From contig CM077647.1 of NCBI GenBank assembly GCA_039707465.1, positions 179,122,776 through 179,186,775 on the forward strand: a stretch of DNA of 64,000 nt. Reading direction: 5' to 3'. The stretch is from Rhabdophis nuchalis (taxonomy: Eukaryota > Chordata > Lepidosauria > Squamata > Natricidae). The position numbers and the translations under genes were made by a program. Of the stretch, positions 1 through 10,735 are shown piece after piece. Each line of letters opens with the position of its first letter. Within the stretch, counting starts at the first letter, position 1. The notes under the pieces are model-generated. The model had not been told where the DNA came from. It saw nothing but the letters and a program-made list of their open reading frames with translations, and made no database searches.

Positions 1-85
1 TTGCAGGTCATCCTCAATTGCAAATTCTTCATTCCGGGATGAATGCATCGATTTTAGGGAGCCCTCAATACACAACTGTTTATTT

Positions 86-2090
86 ACGGATGAATTAATT
101 CATTGGAGTTAGTCCTTATACTTGCAACGGTTCGTTCAGTGAGTGTTGAAAGTGACAACCACAAGGGGGGGAAAAAAGAGACAGACGTTTTTCATACTTA
201 TGGCCACTGCAGCGTCCCTGCGGTCACGAGATCGAGAGGCAGATGCTTGGCAAAAGGACTCGTGCTTATGACGGTCGCAGTATCCCGGGGTCCTGTGATT
301 CCCCACCCCACCCTTTGCGACCTTCTGAAAAGCAAAAATCCACAGGGAAACCCCGATTCACTTAACAACCAATTGACCAATAGAACAACGGCAGGTTTTT
401 TTTTAAGAAGTGGGGCAAGAAAAGTCATAAAATGGGGCAAAACTCACTTAACGACCATCTCACAGCAACATTGTGGTCGTAAGTTGAGGACTGCCTGCAA
501 TAATTAATTATTGGTGGGGGGGGCGGGGTCATGAGGATGGTGAGGATGATGAAGGTGTTTGGGGGTGAGTTTGACTTTCCACTCCCCGAAAAGTTTTAAC
601 AACAACCTGGCCAGGTAGGCCAGTGCAGGATCTTCTTGATCCTCTCACCAAGAGAGGAAGTTTGGATGGCCAGTTATCCAGAACTCAGGTAGTCCTTGAC
701 TTTCAATGATTCACTTAGCGACGATGTGAAGTTACACTGCAAAAAAATAAAATAACTTACGACCAAGAGTGGTATTCACTTACTTTCAATACCAGTTTGC
801 CAATGTGACTTCCTTTTGTGACGCTCCTTGCCACTCAGCGGGGAAAGCCGGATTCGCCCAACGACCGCATGATTCACTTAACGACTGCAAACATTTGAGA
901 TCTTCCCCACCGGTTTGCAACAACTCAACAGGAGAAGCTGGATTAGTTGAACAAACATTTGATTCACTTAACAAGCATGGCAATTAAAAAAGGTCGGAAA
1001 CTTAATGACTGCCTTGCTTAGCGACGGGAATTCCAGTCTCCATTGTAGTCATTAAATCAAGTATCTATAATTGCATCGGGAAGGGGGGATCAGGGATGAG
1101 GGCTCGGGCAGGGAATAGCTGCAGCATACGCCCCCCTTAACCACCGCTTCGCTTAGCGATGGAAATGCCGACCTCCATTTTGGTCGTTAGTCGAGGACCA
1201 GCTGCATTTTCTCACTCTTGGCTTAGCAGTCCAGAAAATGGGACCACAGGCATTCTCTCCCCGCCTCGCAGGGTGGATGCAGGATCGGAGTTTCCTGTCC
1301 TAGCTGTGGGCCAGATCCTTCTAACATTTAGTCCTCGACTTACGACGGTTCATTTAGTAACAGTTCAGCACTGAAGAAAAGTGGCGTAGGGCCGGTTTTT
1401 TACAGTTACCACCTTTCCCACATCCCCATGTTCAGGGGATCAAAATTAGCACGGGTGAATTAATTTAATATATTTTTAATTGATGTATATTGTATATATG
1501 GTTTTATATAATGCCTGTGCGCCGCCCTGGGTCCTAACAAGGAGAAGGGCGGGGTATAAATTTAATAAAATAAATAAATAAATAATTGAATACCACTCTT
1601 GGTCATAAGATTTTTTTTTTTTGCAGTGTAACTTCATATGGTCGCTAAGTGAATCACTGAAAGTCAAGGACTACCTGAGTGCTTGGCCCCTGCTTCACAC
1701 TTACGACGGCTGCGGAATTTCTGTTCTGTCGTCAGCGACTGTTGGAAGTTACAACGGCACTGCTAATCTTTGACCTGTGACCGTGTTTCACACTTCCGAC
1801 CGTGGTGGCCTTCCCAGGGTCCCATGATCATAACTCGGCCCCATGACAACTGCCTCACATTTAACGACGGTTGCAAACGTCCCGTCCCCCCCGGGTCGTC
1901 ACACGATCCCCTTTTTTTCGTGACCTTCCGCCGGCCAAAGCAACGGGGGCGGGGGAAGCCAGATTCACTTAACGACTGGGTGACTCACTGATCCAACGGC
2001 AGCCAGAAAAGGTCGTAAAAACGAAGCAAAACTCAACCCATTCTCACTGAACGTGCATTTTGGGCTCCACGGCGGCCATAATTCGAGGAC
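86..2090. repeat. Cluster of palindromic 'CTTACGAC' repeat copies
   Basis: Several diverged, overlapping copies of a short interspersed family lie here in both orientations. Its ends read close to GTAGTCCTCGACTTACGAC and the reverse complement, and its body repeats phrases such as 'cacttaacgac' and 'gatcacatgacc'. The inverted ends suggest a non-autonomous DNA transposon (MITE). Dozens of related pieces occur across the window. No gene is visible here; the short open frames are fragments of this repeat. Confidence 0.75.
1490..1590 (+). repeat. L2-type LINE 3' tail
   Basis: A phrase resembling 'gccgccctgggtcc...gggcggggtataaatttaataaaataaataaa' is the typical L2 LINE 3' end with an A/T-rich simple tail. 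It resembles the ends of the longer L2 copies at 22.3, 46.5 and 61.6 kb. Confidence 0.6.
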
Positions 2091-2223
2091 TCCCCCCAAA
2101 GATAAACTGATTTTTTTCACCTATGGAAAAAATGGAAGAACACGGGTTAGGTTTATGGATTAATTTATTTTTAAAGTTGCAATCTATTAAAAAAAATGCT
2201 GCCTGGTTGTTATGATGATGATG

Positions 2224-2365
2224 ATGGTCCCTGACTAGGTGGCTCAGAGGCTAAGACGCTGAGCTCGTCGATCAGAAAACGTCGGCAGTTCGGCGGTTCG
2301 AATCCCTAGTACAGGTCTCCTGCGTGAGCAGCGGGGTTGGACTAGATGACCTCCAAGGTCCCTTC
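2224..2365 (+). repeat. tRNA-derived SINE with CR1-like 3' tail
   Basis: The head has an A-box-like stretch (ggtggctcagaggctaag) and a B box (ggttcgaatcc), as in tRNA-derived SINEs. It runs directly into 'ttggactagatgacctccaaggtccc', the 3' end typical of reptile CR1. That pairing suggests a SINE mobilised by CR1 machinery. Confidence 0.7.
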
Positions 2366-3700
2366 CCACTCTTGTTTATTCATTCCAGAAGGAAGATTGC
2401 CCTCCCTCTTCTGCCCCCCACCAATCACTTCCCCTTCCCCCCCCCTCAGGAAAAAGAGAAAGTTCTTGCCAAAATGAAGGGGAGTTGAATTTAGCAGGGG
2501 GTCAGCCTGGATGACCTCCAGGGTCCCTTCCTTATTACTCACCTGCTGTTTATTTATTTTGGAAGGAAGATTGCCCTTTCCCCCTCTACCCCAAATCACT
2601 TCCCCTTCGTCCCCATCTCAGGAAAAAAAAGTTCTTGCAAAAATGAAGGGGATTTGAATTTAGCAGGGGGTCAGCCTGGATGACCTCCAGGGTGCCTTCC
2701 GTCCCACTCGGTTGCTGTTTATTTATTCTGGAAGGAAGATTGCCCTTTCCCCCTCCACCCCAAATCACTTCCCCTTCGCCCCCATCTCAGGGGGGAAAAA
2801 GAGTTCTTGCAAAAATGAAGGGGATTTGAATTTAGCAGGGGGTCAGCCTGGATGATCTCCAGGGTCCCTTCCTTACAACTCACCTGCTGTTTATTTATTC
2901 TAGAAGGAAGATTGCCCTTTCCCCCCCACCCCAAATCATTTGCCCTTCGCCCCCATCTCACGAAAAAAGAGAGTTTTTGCCAAAATGAAGGGGAGTTGAA
3001 TTTAGCAGGGGGTCAGCCTGGATGACCTCCAGGATCTCTTCCGTCCCACTTGGTTGCTCTTTATTTATTCTGGAAGGAAGATTGCCCTTTCCCCCTCCAA
3101 CCCAAATCACTTCCCCTTCGCCCACATCTCAGGAGAGAAAAAAGAGTTCTTGCCAAAAGGAAGGGGATTTGAATTTAGCAGGGGGTCAGACTGGATGACC
3201 TCCGGGGTCCCTTCCTTACCACTCGGTTGCTGTTTATTTACTCTGGAAGGAAGATTGCCCTTTCCCCCCCACCCCAAATCACTTCCCCTTCGGCCCCATC
3301 TCAGGAAAAAAAAGTTCTTGCAAAAATGAAGGGGATTTGAATTTAGCAGGGGGTCAGCCTGGATGACCTCCAGGGTCCCTTCCGTCCCACTCGGTTGCTG
3401 TTTATTTATTCTGGAAGGAAGATTGCCCTTTCCCCCTCCACCCCAAATCACTTCCCCTTCGCCCCCATCTCAGGGGGGGGGGGGGAAGAGTTCTTGCCAA
3501 AATGAAGGGGGTTTGAATTTAGCAGGGGGTCAGCCTGGATGACCTCCAGGGTCCCTTCCCACTCAGTTGCCGTTTGCTTATTCTAGAAGGAAGATTGCTC
3601 TCCCCCTTTTTCTCCCCCCCCCCAGGAAAAAAATCACTTCCCCTCCCCCAAGGAAAAAAAAAAGAAGGGTTCTTGCAAAAAATATGAAAGGGATTCGAAT
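2340..3700 (+). repeat. Minisatellite, about 170-bp unit, about 8 copies
   Basis: The anchor 'ggatgacctcc' recurs near 2509, 2678, 2850, 3020, 3193, 3360 and 3537, so the period is about 167-177 bp. Each unit carries a CR1/SINE tail, a pyrimidine tract and 'aatgaaggggatttgaatttagcagg'. The array appears to have grown from the tail of the SINE just upstream. Open frames in it are repeats of the same translated unit and not genes. Confidence 0.9.
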
Positions 3701-4020
3701 TTGATTTCATTTATTTGCAAACTATTAATAAGACTATATTTAGGGTGGGGAGAAATCTCCCAGAAAGGGGGGGGGGGCGTCTTGTGCATGCCTCCCCCCC
3801 CTCCCCAATATATAGAAGGGGAGAATGGGGAGGGGGGAGGCAATCTTGCTGTCCTTCCCCCTCCCCAAACACACATACACCTAGGGAACCTGGGAATGTT
3901 GGCTTGCAAGGAGTTAAACCTGGGTCTATTTGTCCTCCCCCCCCCCCATAATCTCCTGGGTTGGGAATGCACCCCCCCCTCCCCTTCTCCCTCCCCCCCC
4001 CCACCGCCGCTCTTAATTGC
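3700..4020. other. G/C-homopolymer-rich segment upstream of THTPA
   Basis: Short runs of G and C alternate through this stretch (for example 3768-3779 and 3941-3950). I see no gene and no recognisable transposon. Confidence 0.4.
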
Positions 4021-4201
4021 AGCTTTCCGGTTTCCTTGGCAACGGGGAGCGAGGGAGCGAGACAGTCACGTGGGGGGGGGGAAAGAGAGAGAGGAATAAA
4101 AAAAAAAATAGACCAAAGCCAGAGAGGAGCCAAATTGAGAAGGGAGGGGGGGGGGAAGAGGAGAGCAGGGGAAGCTGTTGAAAGTATGGGGGGGGAGGGA
4201 A

Positions 4202-4220
4202 ACTACGACTCCCGAGAGCC
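4202..4220 (+). promoter_or_regulatory. ZNF143-like site
   Basis: The sequence actacgactcccgagagcc resembles the ZNF143/SBS consensus ACTACAAYTCCCAGMRTGC with a few mismatches. It lies about 220 bases upstream of the THTPA start codon. Confidence 0.4.
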
Positions 4221-4381
4221 TTTGCGCGGCTCTGGGGGCTCTTTTGTGTAGCGTTTTTTTTTTTTCCTGTCGTTCCCACCCGATTGGACGTCCGGATGGG
4301 AATGGAAGCCGTGCCGTCTTTGGTTCCACACGCTTTTGCTAAACAGCTTGGCGGGCGGGCCTGAGGTCCTTTTGCAAAGGA

Positions 4382-4400
4382 GGCTGGGAGTTGTAGTCCA
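4382..4400 (-). promoter_or_regulatory. ZNF143-like site
   Basis: Read on the minus strand this gives ACTACAACTCCCAGCC, a close match to the ZNF143/SBS core, about 40 bases before the THTPA ATG. Such sites are common in TATA-less housekeeping promoters. Confidence 0.5.
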
Positions 4401-4436
4401 CGCCTTCCCCCCCCCCCCCCCCGGACGAGGGAAAAG

Positions 4437-4482
4437 ATGGAGCGGGGCTCTGCTCGTGAAGCGGACCTCCAGCCGGGGGAAG
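4437..4482 (+). CDS. THTPA: THTPA coding exon 1
   Basis: ATG at 4437 opens 15 codons plus one base. The donor AAG|GTCAGT follows 4482. The leftover G plus GA at the start of exon 2 makes a Gly codon, so phases agree. The N-terminal extension ([12 protein letters not shown]...) is longer than the mammalian start and is not conserved in sequence, so the exact initiation site is less certain than the rest. Confidence 0.7.
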
Positions 4483-7265
4483 GTCAGTCTACGGGGAATA
4501 CAGGGGCGGGGGGGGGGGGGAGCAGGGAGCCAGGGCGGAGAGGGAGCCACGGGCAGGAGTGCAGTTAATCCGGATTAAGTTAAATCCACCCCCACCCCCC
4601 ACCCCCTTCAAGTCTCATTCCACCCCACCACATTTCCAGGCCAGGCTGCGCTGGCTTTTTGGTTGCCTGTTAAGCCGGGCCGTGCAAATGAACCACCACC
4701 AGCGTGCATTGCACGCGAAGGGGCCAGGTGCAAAAGGGCCGTGCAGTAAACCATGCATGTGCAAAAGGGCCGTGCAGTAAACCATGCATGTGCAAAAGGG
4801 CCGTGCAATGAACCATGCATGTGCAAAAGGGCCGTGCAGTGAACCATGCATGTGCAAAAGGGCCGTGCAGTAAACCATGCATGTGCAAAAGGGCCGTGTA
4901 TTAAACCATGCATGTGCAAAAGCGAACCTGCAATGCGCGTGAAGGTGCCATATGCAAAACTGCTATGCAGTTGAATGATAAATGTGCAATGTTTTGGAAG
5001 GGGACAGGTGCAAAAGTGTCGTGCGGTGAACCACGGAATGTGCAAAGCGCAAAATTGGTGTGCGGTGGTGAACCAGGAACGTGCAATGCGCGCGAAGGTG
5101 CCAGGTGCCAAACCGCCATGCAGTACAATGTTTTGGAAGGTGCCAGGTGTAAAAATGCCGGCCGGTGAATGTGCAATGCACAGGAAGGTGCCAGGTGCAA
5201 AGCTCAGCCCTGCGTTGAATCACAAAGGTGCAATGCACTTAAAGGGGCCAGGTGCAAAAGTGGCGTGTGGCGAATCACGCATGTGCGATGCGCACGAAGG
5301 TCCCATGTGCAGAATGGCCGTACAATGAACCAGAAATGTGCAATGCACAAGAAGGTGCCAGGGACGAAACTGTTGTGCCATGAACCACAAATGCAGTGCA
5401 TGCCAGGATGCCAAGTGTAAAACTGGTGTGCAATGAACCAGGAACGACGTGCAATGCCCATGAAGGTGCCAGATGCAAAACTAAGCCTTGTGGCGAATCA
5501 CAAGCGTGCAATCCCTGTGAAGGTGCCAGGTGCAAACACCCCCACGAACACTAGATGGCAGCAGTGAAGGCGAGAAATCCCTTTGCTTTTAAAGATCATG
5601 GGGATTTGCTAGCCCAGATCCTAAAGCCAGGAAAGTTAAGTTTTTCCCTTGACCCCCGCATTAGGTGATATAGCTGACAAACCATGGTTTGTGTTTCATT
5701 AGCTTGTACAGGTGGACTTAAGCAACCGTTCATTTTATGTCTGTTCAAAGTGACTTCAGATAGTGACTTCAGACCGCTTTTCACACTTAATGACCATAAC
5801 AACACCACATGATCCAAATTTGGCTGCTGACTCAGATTTACGACGGTTGCAGTGTCCTGGGAGGTCACGTGATCAATTTTTGAGACACCCCCCCCCCCCC
5901 GGAGAAGCCAATTCAATGGGGAAAGCTCGATTCACTTAACAACCTAGTTACAAATGTATCAACCGCCGCGCTTCGCTTAACAACGGTGGCAAGAAAGCTC
6001 GTAAAGTGGGCCCAAACTCTCTTATAACTCTCTCGCTTGGCCACAGTCATACGTCGAGGACTACCGGCGTCAATGCAGCTCAAAGGGTGATTTTTCTCCT
6101 GAAATCATAGCAAGGGCTGGGTTCAAATCCTCCACTAACCGTGATGGTCAATGGTGCGATTGCAAGTCTTCCCCTCCTGTCCCCCCCCCCCCCCCATGGG
6201 GCGAAATACCACTTCTGGCTGGCCCTGCCCTCCTCCTTTTTAAAAAACTCCCAGTCTAGGCTTTGCTTTTGCTGCAAACGTTTTCTTTTTCAAAGATTTA
6301 AGGCAGTGGAGGATGGGTTTTGTTAATCAAGCAATCTTCTCTTAAGAAACATACCCCACTCTGCTTCTGCTAGGAGGTTCCTCTGAAGCCTTAAGGGGAC
6401 TTAGAGGCCCCTACTCCATTTTGAATTCAAAACCCTGTAAATATTCTAAATATATATTTATATAAATACATAAACTTGTATATTTCTTTCTTTCCTCCTC
6501 CTCCTCTTCCTTCTTCTCCTTCTCCTCCCCTCCTTCTTCTCCTCCCTTCCTCCTCTTCCCCTCCTCTTCCTCCTCCTCCCTCTTCTTTTTCTCCACCTCC
6601 TCTTCCTCTCCTCCTCCTCTTCTCCTCTTCCTCCCATCCTGCCTATTCTTCTTATTCTTTTCATCCCCCTCCTCCTGTCCTCCTCCTCCTCTTCTCCTCT
6701 TCCTCCCATCCTGCCTATTCTTCTTATTCTTTTCATCCTCTTTCCTCCTCCTCCTCCTCTTCTTCTTCTTTCTTCTTCTTCTTCTTCTTCTTCATAAATG
6801 GCTCTGTGTGTATGTGTGTGTTTGCGTGTGTGTGTTCCAGCATAACTCTGGAACGCCTGGAGGAATTTCAACCAAACTTGGCACACAGATGACTTACTCT
6901 CTGGAGAAAAATACTGTGGGGGTAAGACACCTCTAACACCCCTCAGGGTGTGTGTTCCTTTGAGATGCAGCCTGTTGTGCCTTAAAATAGCTCCTACTGT
7001 ACAGCACAGTGGAATTGCCATGGTAACAGCTTCCCAGTATTCCACAAGGGGGCTTTCTCTGGTAAGGGGGAAAATCCAACATTAGAAATTAAGTTTGGTC
7101 CGGCCATTTTCCCCCTATAAATAAATACCTGGGCAACGCCGGGTTATCAACTAGTAAATTTATGAAAATATATATTTTCATGTATGAGAGAATATTTTCA
7201 CAACTCCTGTTATGGGCCCCTTTAAGGGAGGAGACAAACTGTCACCCTTCTCTGCCTTTCGACTT

Positions 7266-7362
<97 letters not shown>

Positions 7363-8121
7363 TTCTGAGGTTTTTCTGAGGTTTTTCATATATATATATA
7401 TATATCCACCTGGTTGCAGAAAAATCACGATTTTGGATACTTTCTTTTCTCTGTCTGTTTGTGCCCCAGGACCGATTTCCGGAGCCATCGAAGTGGAACA
7501 GAAGTTTCTTTTCAGGCCTAGCACCATCGAGAAGTTAGCCGAGCTGGGGGCGATCCTGGAAGGCCGCGTCTCTTTTCGCGACAGCTACTACGACGCCCCC
7601 GATTGGTGCTTGACGCGAGAGGATCACTGGCTGCGGGAACGCGAGGGGGTGGGCTGGGAGCTGAAATGTCCCCCCGTGGTTGGGGCAGTGGGAAGCGAGG
7701 AGACCCCGTGTGCCGCAGAGACGGATAACCATCTGCCCGCTCCAATTTGGCGACCGCCGAGGGACACGAGATCACCTCACGCGGCCACCCAGTACCGAGA
7801 AGTGACGTGTCCCCAAAATATCGTGACCCGCCTCTGTGGTTTATTGGACAGAGACCCTGGAGAGAGCTGGAGTTGTTGTGTGAACAAAGCAGTGGAAGAA
7901 CTGGCCTTGGAGGTGTTTGCTAGTTTTGTGACCACGCGGCACAAATACCGCGCGGGGGATTTGCACGTGGATCTCGACGAGGCGGATTTCGGCTACGCCG
8001 TGGGCGAGGTGGAAGCCATGGTCCAACGGTTAGAAGACGTCCCTGGAGCTCTGGAGAAGATCCAGAAGTTTTGCCGGCAGCTAGGTAAAGTTGATCTTCA
8101 GTCTTGTGCGTTTCTCTCTCT

Positions 8122-8176
<55 letters not shown>

Positions 8177-10049
8177 AGGCCTGCGGCCATCTTTTCTTTT
8201 GGATCGTTGGCCTGCCGCCCTTTCTATTATTCCGCTATGCCTTTTCTATGGTGGGAAAAACAGGAGGGGGGGGGGGATTGTACGGAGTGCGATGCTACGT
8301 AGCCAAAACAAAATGCCTTTCTAGAAAGCCAAGGTCATCCTTTGTCTCTGCACCTCTGCACCTGACCGGCACTGGATGGGTGGAAGCTGCCAGCCTGGCA
8401 GTGGAAGATTGGACTGTAGGATGGACTTGTGGGTGTAGGGGGCAAGATCTTGAACTTTCAACTGGGTGGGGAAAACCAGGAAGCTTTCAGATTGGACATC
8501 TTTATCTTAAACGCCTTTTCGGCTCGAGAAACTTTGGGAACGTTTCAGATTTAAGGATGGCATTGGCTTCATTCATTACGGCCTGGAATTTTGCTCAATT
8601 TTTTCTTCTAGCCCAGCGGGCTCAAACTGGATTTCTTTGAGGTCCGGATCAGCATTGTAGTTCTCCGCAGGGCCCGGTGGGGGGGGGGGTGGGTGACGAG
8701 ACAGGACGGATGCTTCCTGCAACACTTGGCTGGAGAAAACGGGGCACGGCCTCATTTTTGGCCTCCCTGGCCTCCTGCAGCAGTACGCCAGCCAAATATG
8801 GGCCGTGCGGGAGGACCTGCGAGGCTCCCTCAAGCCTGTTTTGGGCCGGCAGAGAGCTGCAGGAGGCTGGGGAAGCCGAAAACGGGCCTCACAGAGCTGC
8901 ATGTTGGACCTCCACATGGCCCATTTTTGGCCGGCAGAGAGCTGCAGGAGGCTGGGAAGCCGAAAACGGGCCTCAGAGAGCTGCACGTTGGACCTCCACA
9001 TGGCCCATTTTTGACCGGCAGAGAACTGCAGGAGGCTGGGGAAGCCAAAAACGGGTCTTAGAGAGCTGCACGTTGGACCTCCACATGGCCCGTTTTTGGC
9101 CGGCAAAGAGCTGCAGGAGGCTGGGGAAGCCGACAACGGGCCTCAGAGAGCTGCACGTTGGCCCGTTTTTGAACTGCAGGAGGCTGGGGAAGCTGCATGT
9201 TGGACCTCCACATGGCCCGTTTTTGGCTGGCAGAGAGCTGCAGGAGGCTGGGGAAGCCGAAAACGGGTCTTAGAGAGCTGCACGTTGGACCGTTTTTGGC
9301 TGGCAGAGAACTGCAGGAGGCTGAGGAAGCTGAAAACGGGCCTCAGAGAGCTGCACGTTGGACCTCCACATGGCCCGTTTTTGGCCAGCAAAGAACTGCA
9401 GGAGGCTGGGGAAGCGGAAAACGGGCCTCAGAGAGCTGCACGTTGGACCTCCACATGGCCCATTTTTGGCCGGCAGAGAGCTGCAGGAGGCTGGGGAAGC
9501 CAAAAACGGGCCTCAGAGAGCTGCACGTTGAACCTCCACATGGCCCATTTTTGGCCGGCAGGGAACTGCAGGAGGCTGAGGAAGCTGAAAACGGGCCGTG
9601 AGGAATGTGGGCTGCATGCGGGACCTCCACACGGCCCATTTTTGGCCCACAAACTGCTGCAGGAGGCCAGTGGGGGCAAAAACGGGCCACGGGTGACTTC
9701 CCATTTTTGGCTGGGAGAGTGTTGCCATTTTGGCCCGCAAGGGCACCGCAGGTCGGTCCTTTCACATTTCCAAGGTGGCCCGCAGGACAGATTTAAGCGC
9801 CCTGCGGGCCAAATCTGGCCGGCGGACTGAGTTTGACACCCCTGTTTTAGCCTGTCGATAGAAATAAATTTATTTTTCTTTCTTTCTCCCCTTCTTTCTC
9901 GGCTAGGCTTGGAAGAAACGATTGCCGTTCCTGGCAAGATGTCGGTGTATTTGCACAGATTCCGACCCGCCCATTACCAGGCCTTGACGGAGGCTGGAAT
10001 TGTGCGGGAAGTGATAACTGCCACAGAGGGACAGGATGGAAACGTCTGA
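4437..10049 (+). CDS. THTPA: Thiamine triphosphatase (three coding exons)
   Basis: Coding exons are 4437-4482, 7470-8084 and 9907-10049, totalling 804 nt (267 residues plus stop). Both introns interrupt a codon after its first base and have GT-AG ends. The enzyme hydrolyses thiamine triphosphate to the diphosphate in the cytosol and belongs to the CYTH superfamily. The signature ExExK is present as EVEQK (residues 23-27). DHWLRER (67-73) and WELK (78-81) match the phosphate-binding Trp, Arg and Lys of mammalian ThTPase. VDLD and the GYAVGEVE strand supply the later metal ligands. Compared with the human enzyme, the loop after WELKC is about 29 residues longer (residues 83-124), while the loop after SFVTxR is shorter. 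The start in exon 1 is chosen because its phase and splice donor join exon 2 exactly. The gene converges with AP1G2. Confidence 0.93.
4735..5535 (+). repeat. Minisatellite in THTPA intron 1
   Basis: A regular block (4735-4930) repeats 'gtgcaaaagggccgtgcagtaaaccatgcat' with a 31-base period. A degenerate extension to about 5535 varies the same words (ggtgccaggtgcaaa, aatgaaccac). Long open frames on both strands are consequences of the repeat. Confidence 0.85.
5548..5560 (+). promoter_or_regulatory. CTCF-like core motif
   Basis: ACACTAGATGGCA fits the CTCF core CCASYAGRKGGCR except at the first base. It lies at the end of the minisatellite in THTPA intron 1. Function is untested. Confidence 0.3.
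5740..6066 (+). repeat. Palindromic 'CTTACGAC' repeat copy
   Basis: One diverged copy with phrases 'gatttacgacggttgcag', 'cacgtgatc' and 'cttaacaac', ending at 'catacgtcgaggactacc'. It belongs to the family at 86-2090. Confidence 0.7.
6485..6795 (+). repeat. Polypyrimidine tract (CCT/CTT)n
   Basis: About 300 bases are almost pure C and T on the plus strand, ending in (CTT)n. It contains an imperfect direct repeat of about 70 bases around 'catcctgcctattcttcttattcttttcatcc'. The tract abuts the Helitron-like copy that follows. Confidence 0.9.
6800..7154 (+). mobile_element. Helitron-like element, copy 1
   Basis: This copy shares its body with 24598-24977 and 47260-47640: 'ggaacgcctggaggaatttcaaccaaacttggcacacag', 'cacaacaggctg' and 'ataaatacc'. 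The 3' end has a GC hairpin (gggcaacgccggg) about ten bases before a terminal CTAG (7151-7154), the hallmark of Helitron ends. It is non-autonomous, with no Rep/helicase frame. Confidence 0.7.
7183..7262 (-). repeat. Fragment of the hammerhead-bearing repeat (tail only)
   Basis: Its reverse complement matches the tail of the repeat at 57.9 kb (gtctcctcccttaaaggggcc...ataacaggag...gagaatattt). The ribozyme part is missing; an AT microsatellite starts where the match ends. Confidence 0.65.
7270..7406. repeat. (AT)n microsatellite
   Basis: About 45 AT units run from 7270 to 7359. After a short 'gttttctgaggtttttc' duplication, a second run spans 7388-7406. The array ends 60 bases before THTPA exon 2. 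Confidence 0.97.
7470..8084 (+). CDS. THTPA: THTPA coding exon 2
   Basis: This exon carries most of the CYTH domain, including EVEQK, DHWLRER, WELK, SFVTTR and GYAVGEVE. The acceptor is 'gtgccccag' (ends 7469) after a pyrimidine tract; the donor is CTAG|GTAAAG. It ends in the KFCRQL helix. The frame is open throughout and shows no sign of decay. Confidence 0.95.
8116..8176. repeat. (TG)n microsatellite
   Basis: A short TC run leads into about 25 TG units, 40 bases downstream of the THTPA exon 2 donor. Confidence 0.97.
8615..9846. mobile_element. hAT-like element expanded by an internal minisatellite
   Basis: The right end reads 'gcgggccaaatctggccggcggactgagtttgacacccctg', the end of a common reptile hAT-like repeat. 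The left end (agcgggctcaaactggatttc) is a diverged inverse of it. The middle, about 8840-9660, is a minisatellite of roughly 80 bases built from 'ggccggcagagagctgcaggaggctggggaagcc' and 'ctgcacgttggacctccacatggcc'. It lies in THTPA intron 2. Confidence 0.7.
9907..10049 (+). CDS. THTPA: THTPA coding exon 3
   Basis: Acceptor 'ttctcggctag' (ends 9906). The exon encodes the last strand and helix, with [12 protein letters not shown] matching the mammalian VYLQRFRPQDYQ, then a divergent tail and TGA at 10047-10049. The Lys before this strand (PGK) corresponds to a conserved phosphate-contacting residue in the human enzyme. Confidence 0.93.
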
Positions 10050-10160
10050 TGGGGCGAGAAGCAAGATGGGGTGAGAAAGTTTTCACCTCCCAACGATGGG
10101 AGAGTCCAGAATGACCTTTAAGTAAAAATCAAATTATATTTAAATTAAAAGAGCGATTCA

Positions 10161-10166
10161 AATAAA
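10161..10166 (+). terminator. THTPA poly(A) signal
   Basis: AATAAA lies 112 bases after the THTPA stop codon, followed by a T-rich stretch. Confidence 0.75.
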
Positions 10167-10265
10167 CTGTCCGTTTGCTTCCACGTATATTGCAGTTTCT
10201 TTTTTTAAAAAAAAATTGGTGGTTGTGATCTTTTTCCCTCTCCTTTAACTGCGTTGCTCGATCAC

Positions 10266-10388
10266 TTGCCTCTTTAAGACGGCCGGACTTCAACGCCCAG
10301 AATTCCCCCAGTCAGCTTTGTGAGCAGCGATGAAAAGCCGTGCGGGCTGGGGAATTCTGGGAGTTGAAGTCCGGCCGTCTTAAAAGGG
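10266..10388. repeat. Long hairpin repeat just past THTPA
   Basis: Arms 'tctttaagacggccggacttcaac...cagaattcc' and 'ggaattctgggagttgaagtccggccgtctta' are near-perfect inverses around a loop of about 40 bases. This is a member of the 'acttcaactcccagaattc' family that recurs at 22.2, 23.7-24.3, 31.2, 49.4 and 56.1 kb. Confidence 0.8.
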
Positions 10389-10389
10389 G

Positions 10390-10735
10390 CAAGAACCAAT
10401 GGCTGAAAGGGGGAGGGGCTCAGCTGGTTGGCTGATCATCGATCCGTGGGTTATCGAAAATTATCGGGAGGAAAAAAGTTTGTTCGTGATCAGACTTAAA
10501 AACAGCTTGAAACGCGGTGGAGGATCAGGAGATGGAAGAAAAAAATATGTAAAAGAAGGCCAAACTCACCATCTAGCCGACTTCGGCCTTCATGCTACCT
10601 TTAACCTGGTTAGGGCAGGGAGTCAACTGCTGAAAGTTACATCACCCGTTGAAAGGGGCGGAGCTTGATATGATCTGATTAAGGCCACCATCTTGACTTC
10701 CAGTTACCTTGTTTTGTCTCAACCTGGTCAACTTT
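10390..10735. other. Intergenic segment, nothing recognised
   Basis: Unique-looking sequence between the two converging genes. I see no exon pattern, RNA gene or repeat match within the window. Confidence 0.5.

Larger units (their letters stand above)
4020..4436 (+). promoter_or_regulatory. Probable THTPA promoter and 5' UTR
   Basis: A G/C-rich, CpG-containing block ends at the THTPA start codon at 4437. It holds an E-box-type GTCACGTG near 4065 and two ZNF143-like sites. No TATA box stands out. The transcription start cannot be placed from sequence alone. Confidence 0.5.
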
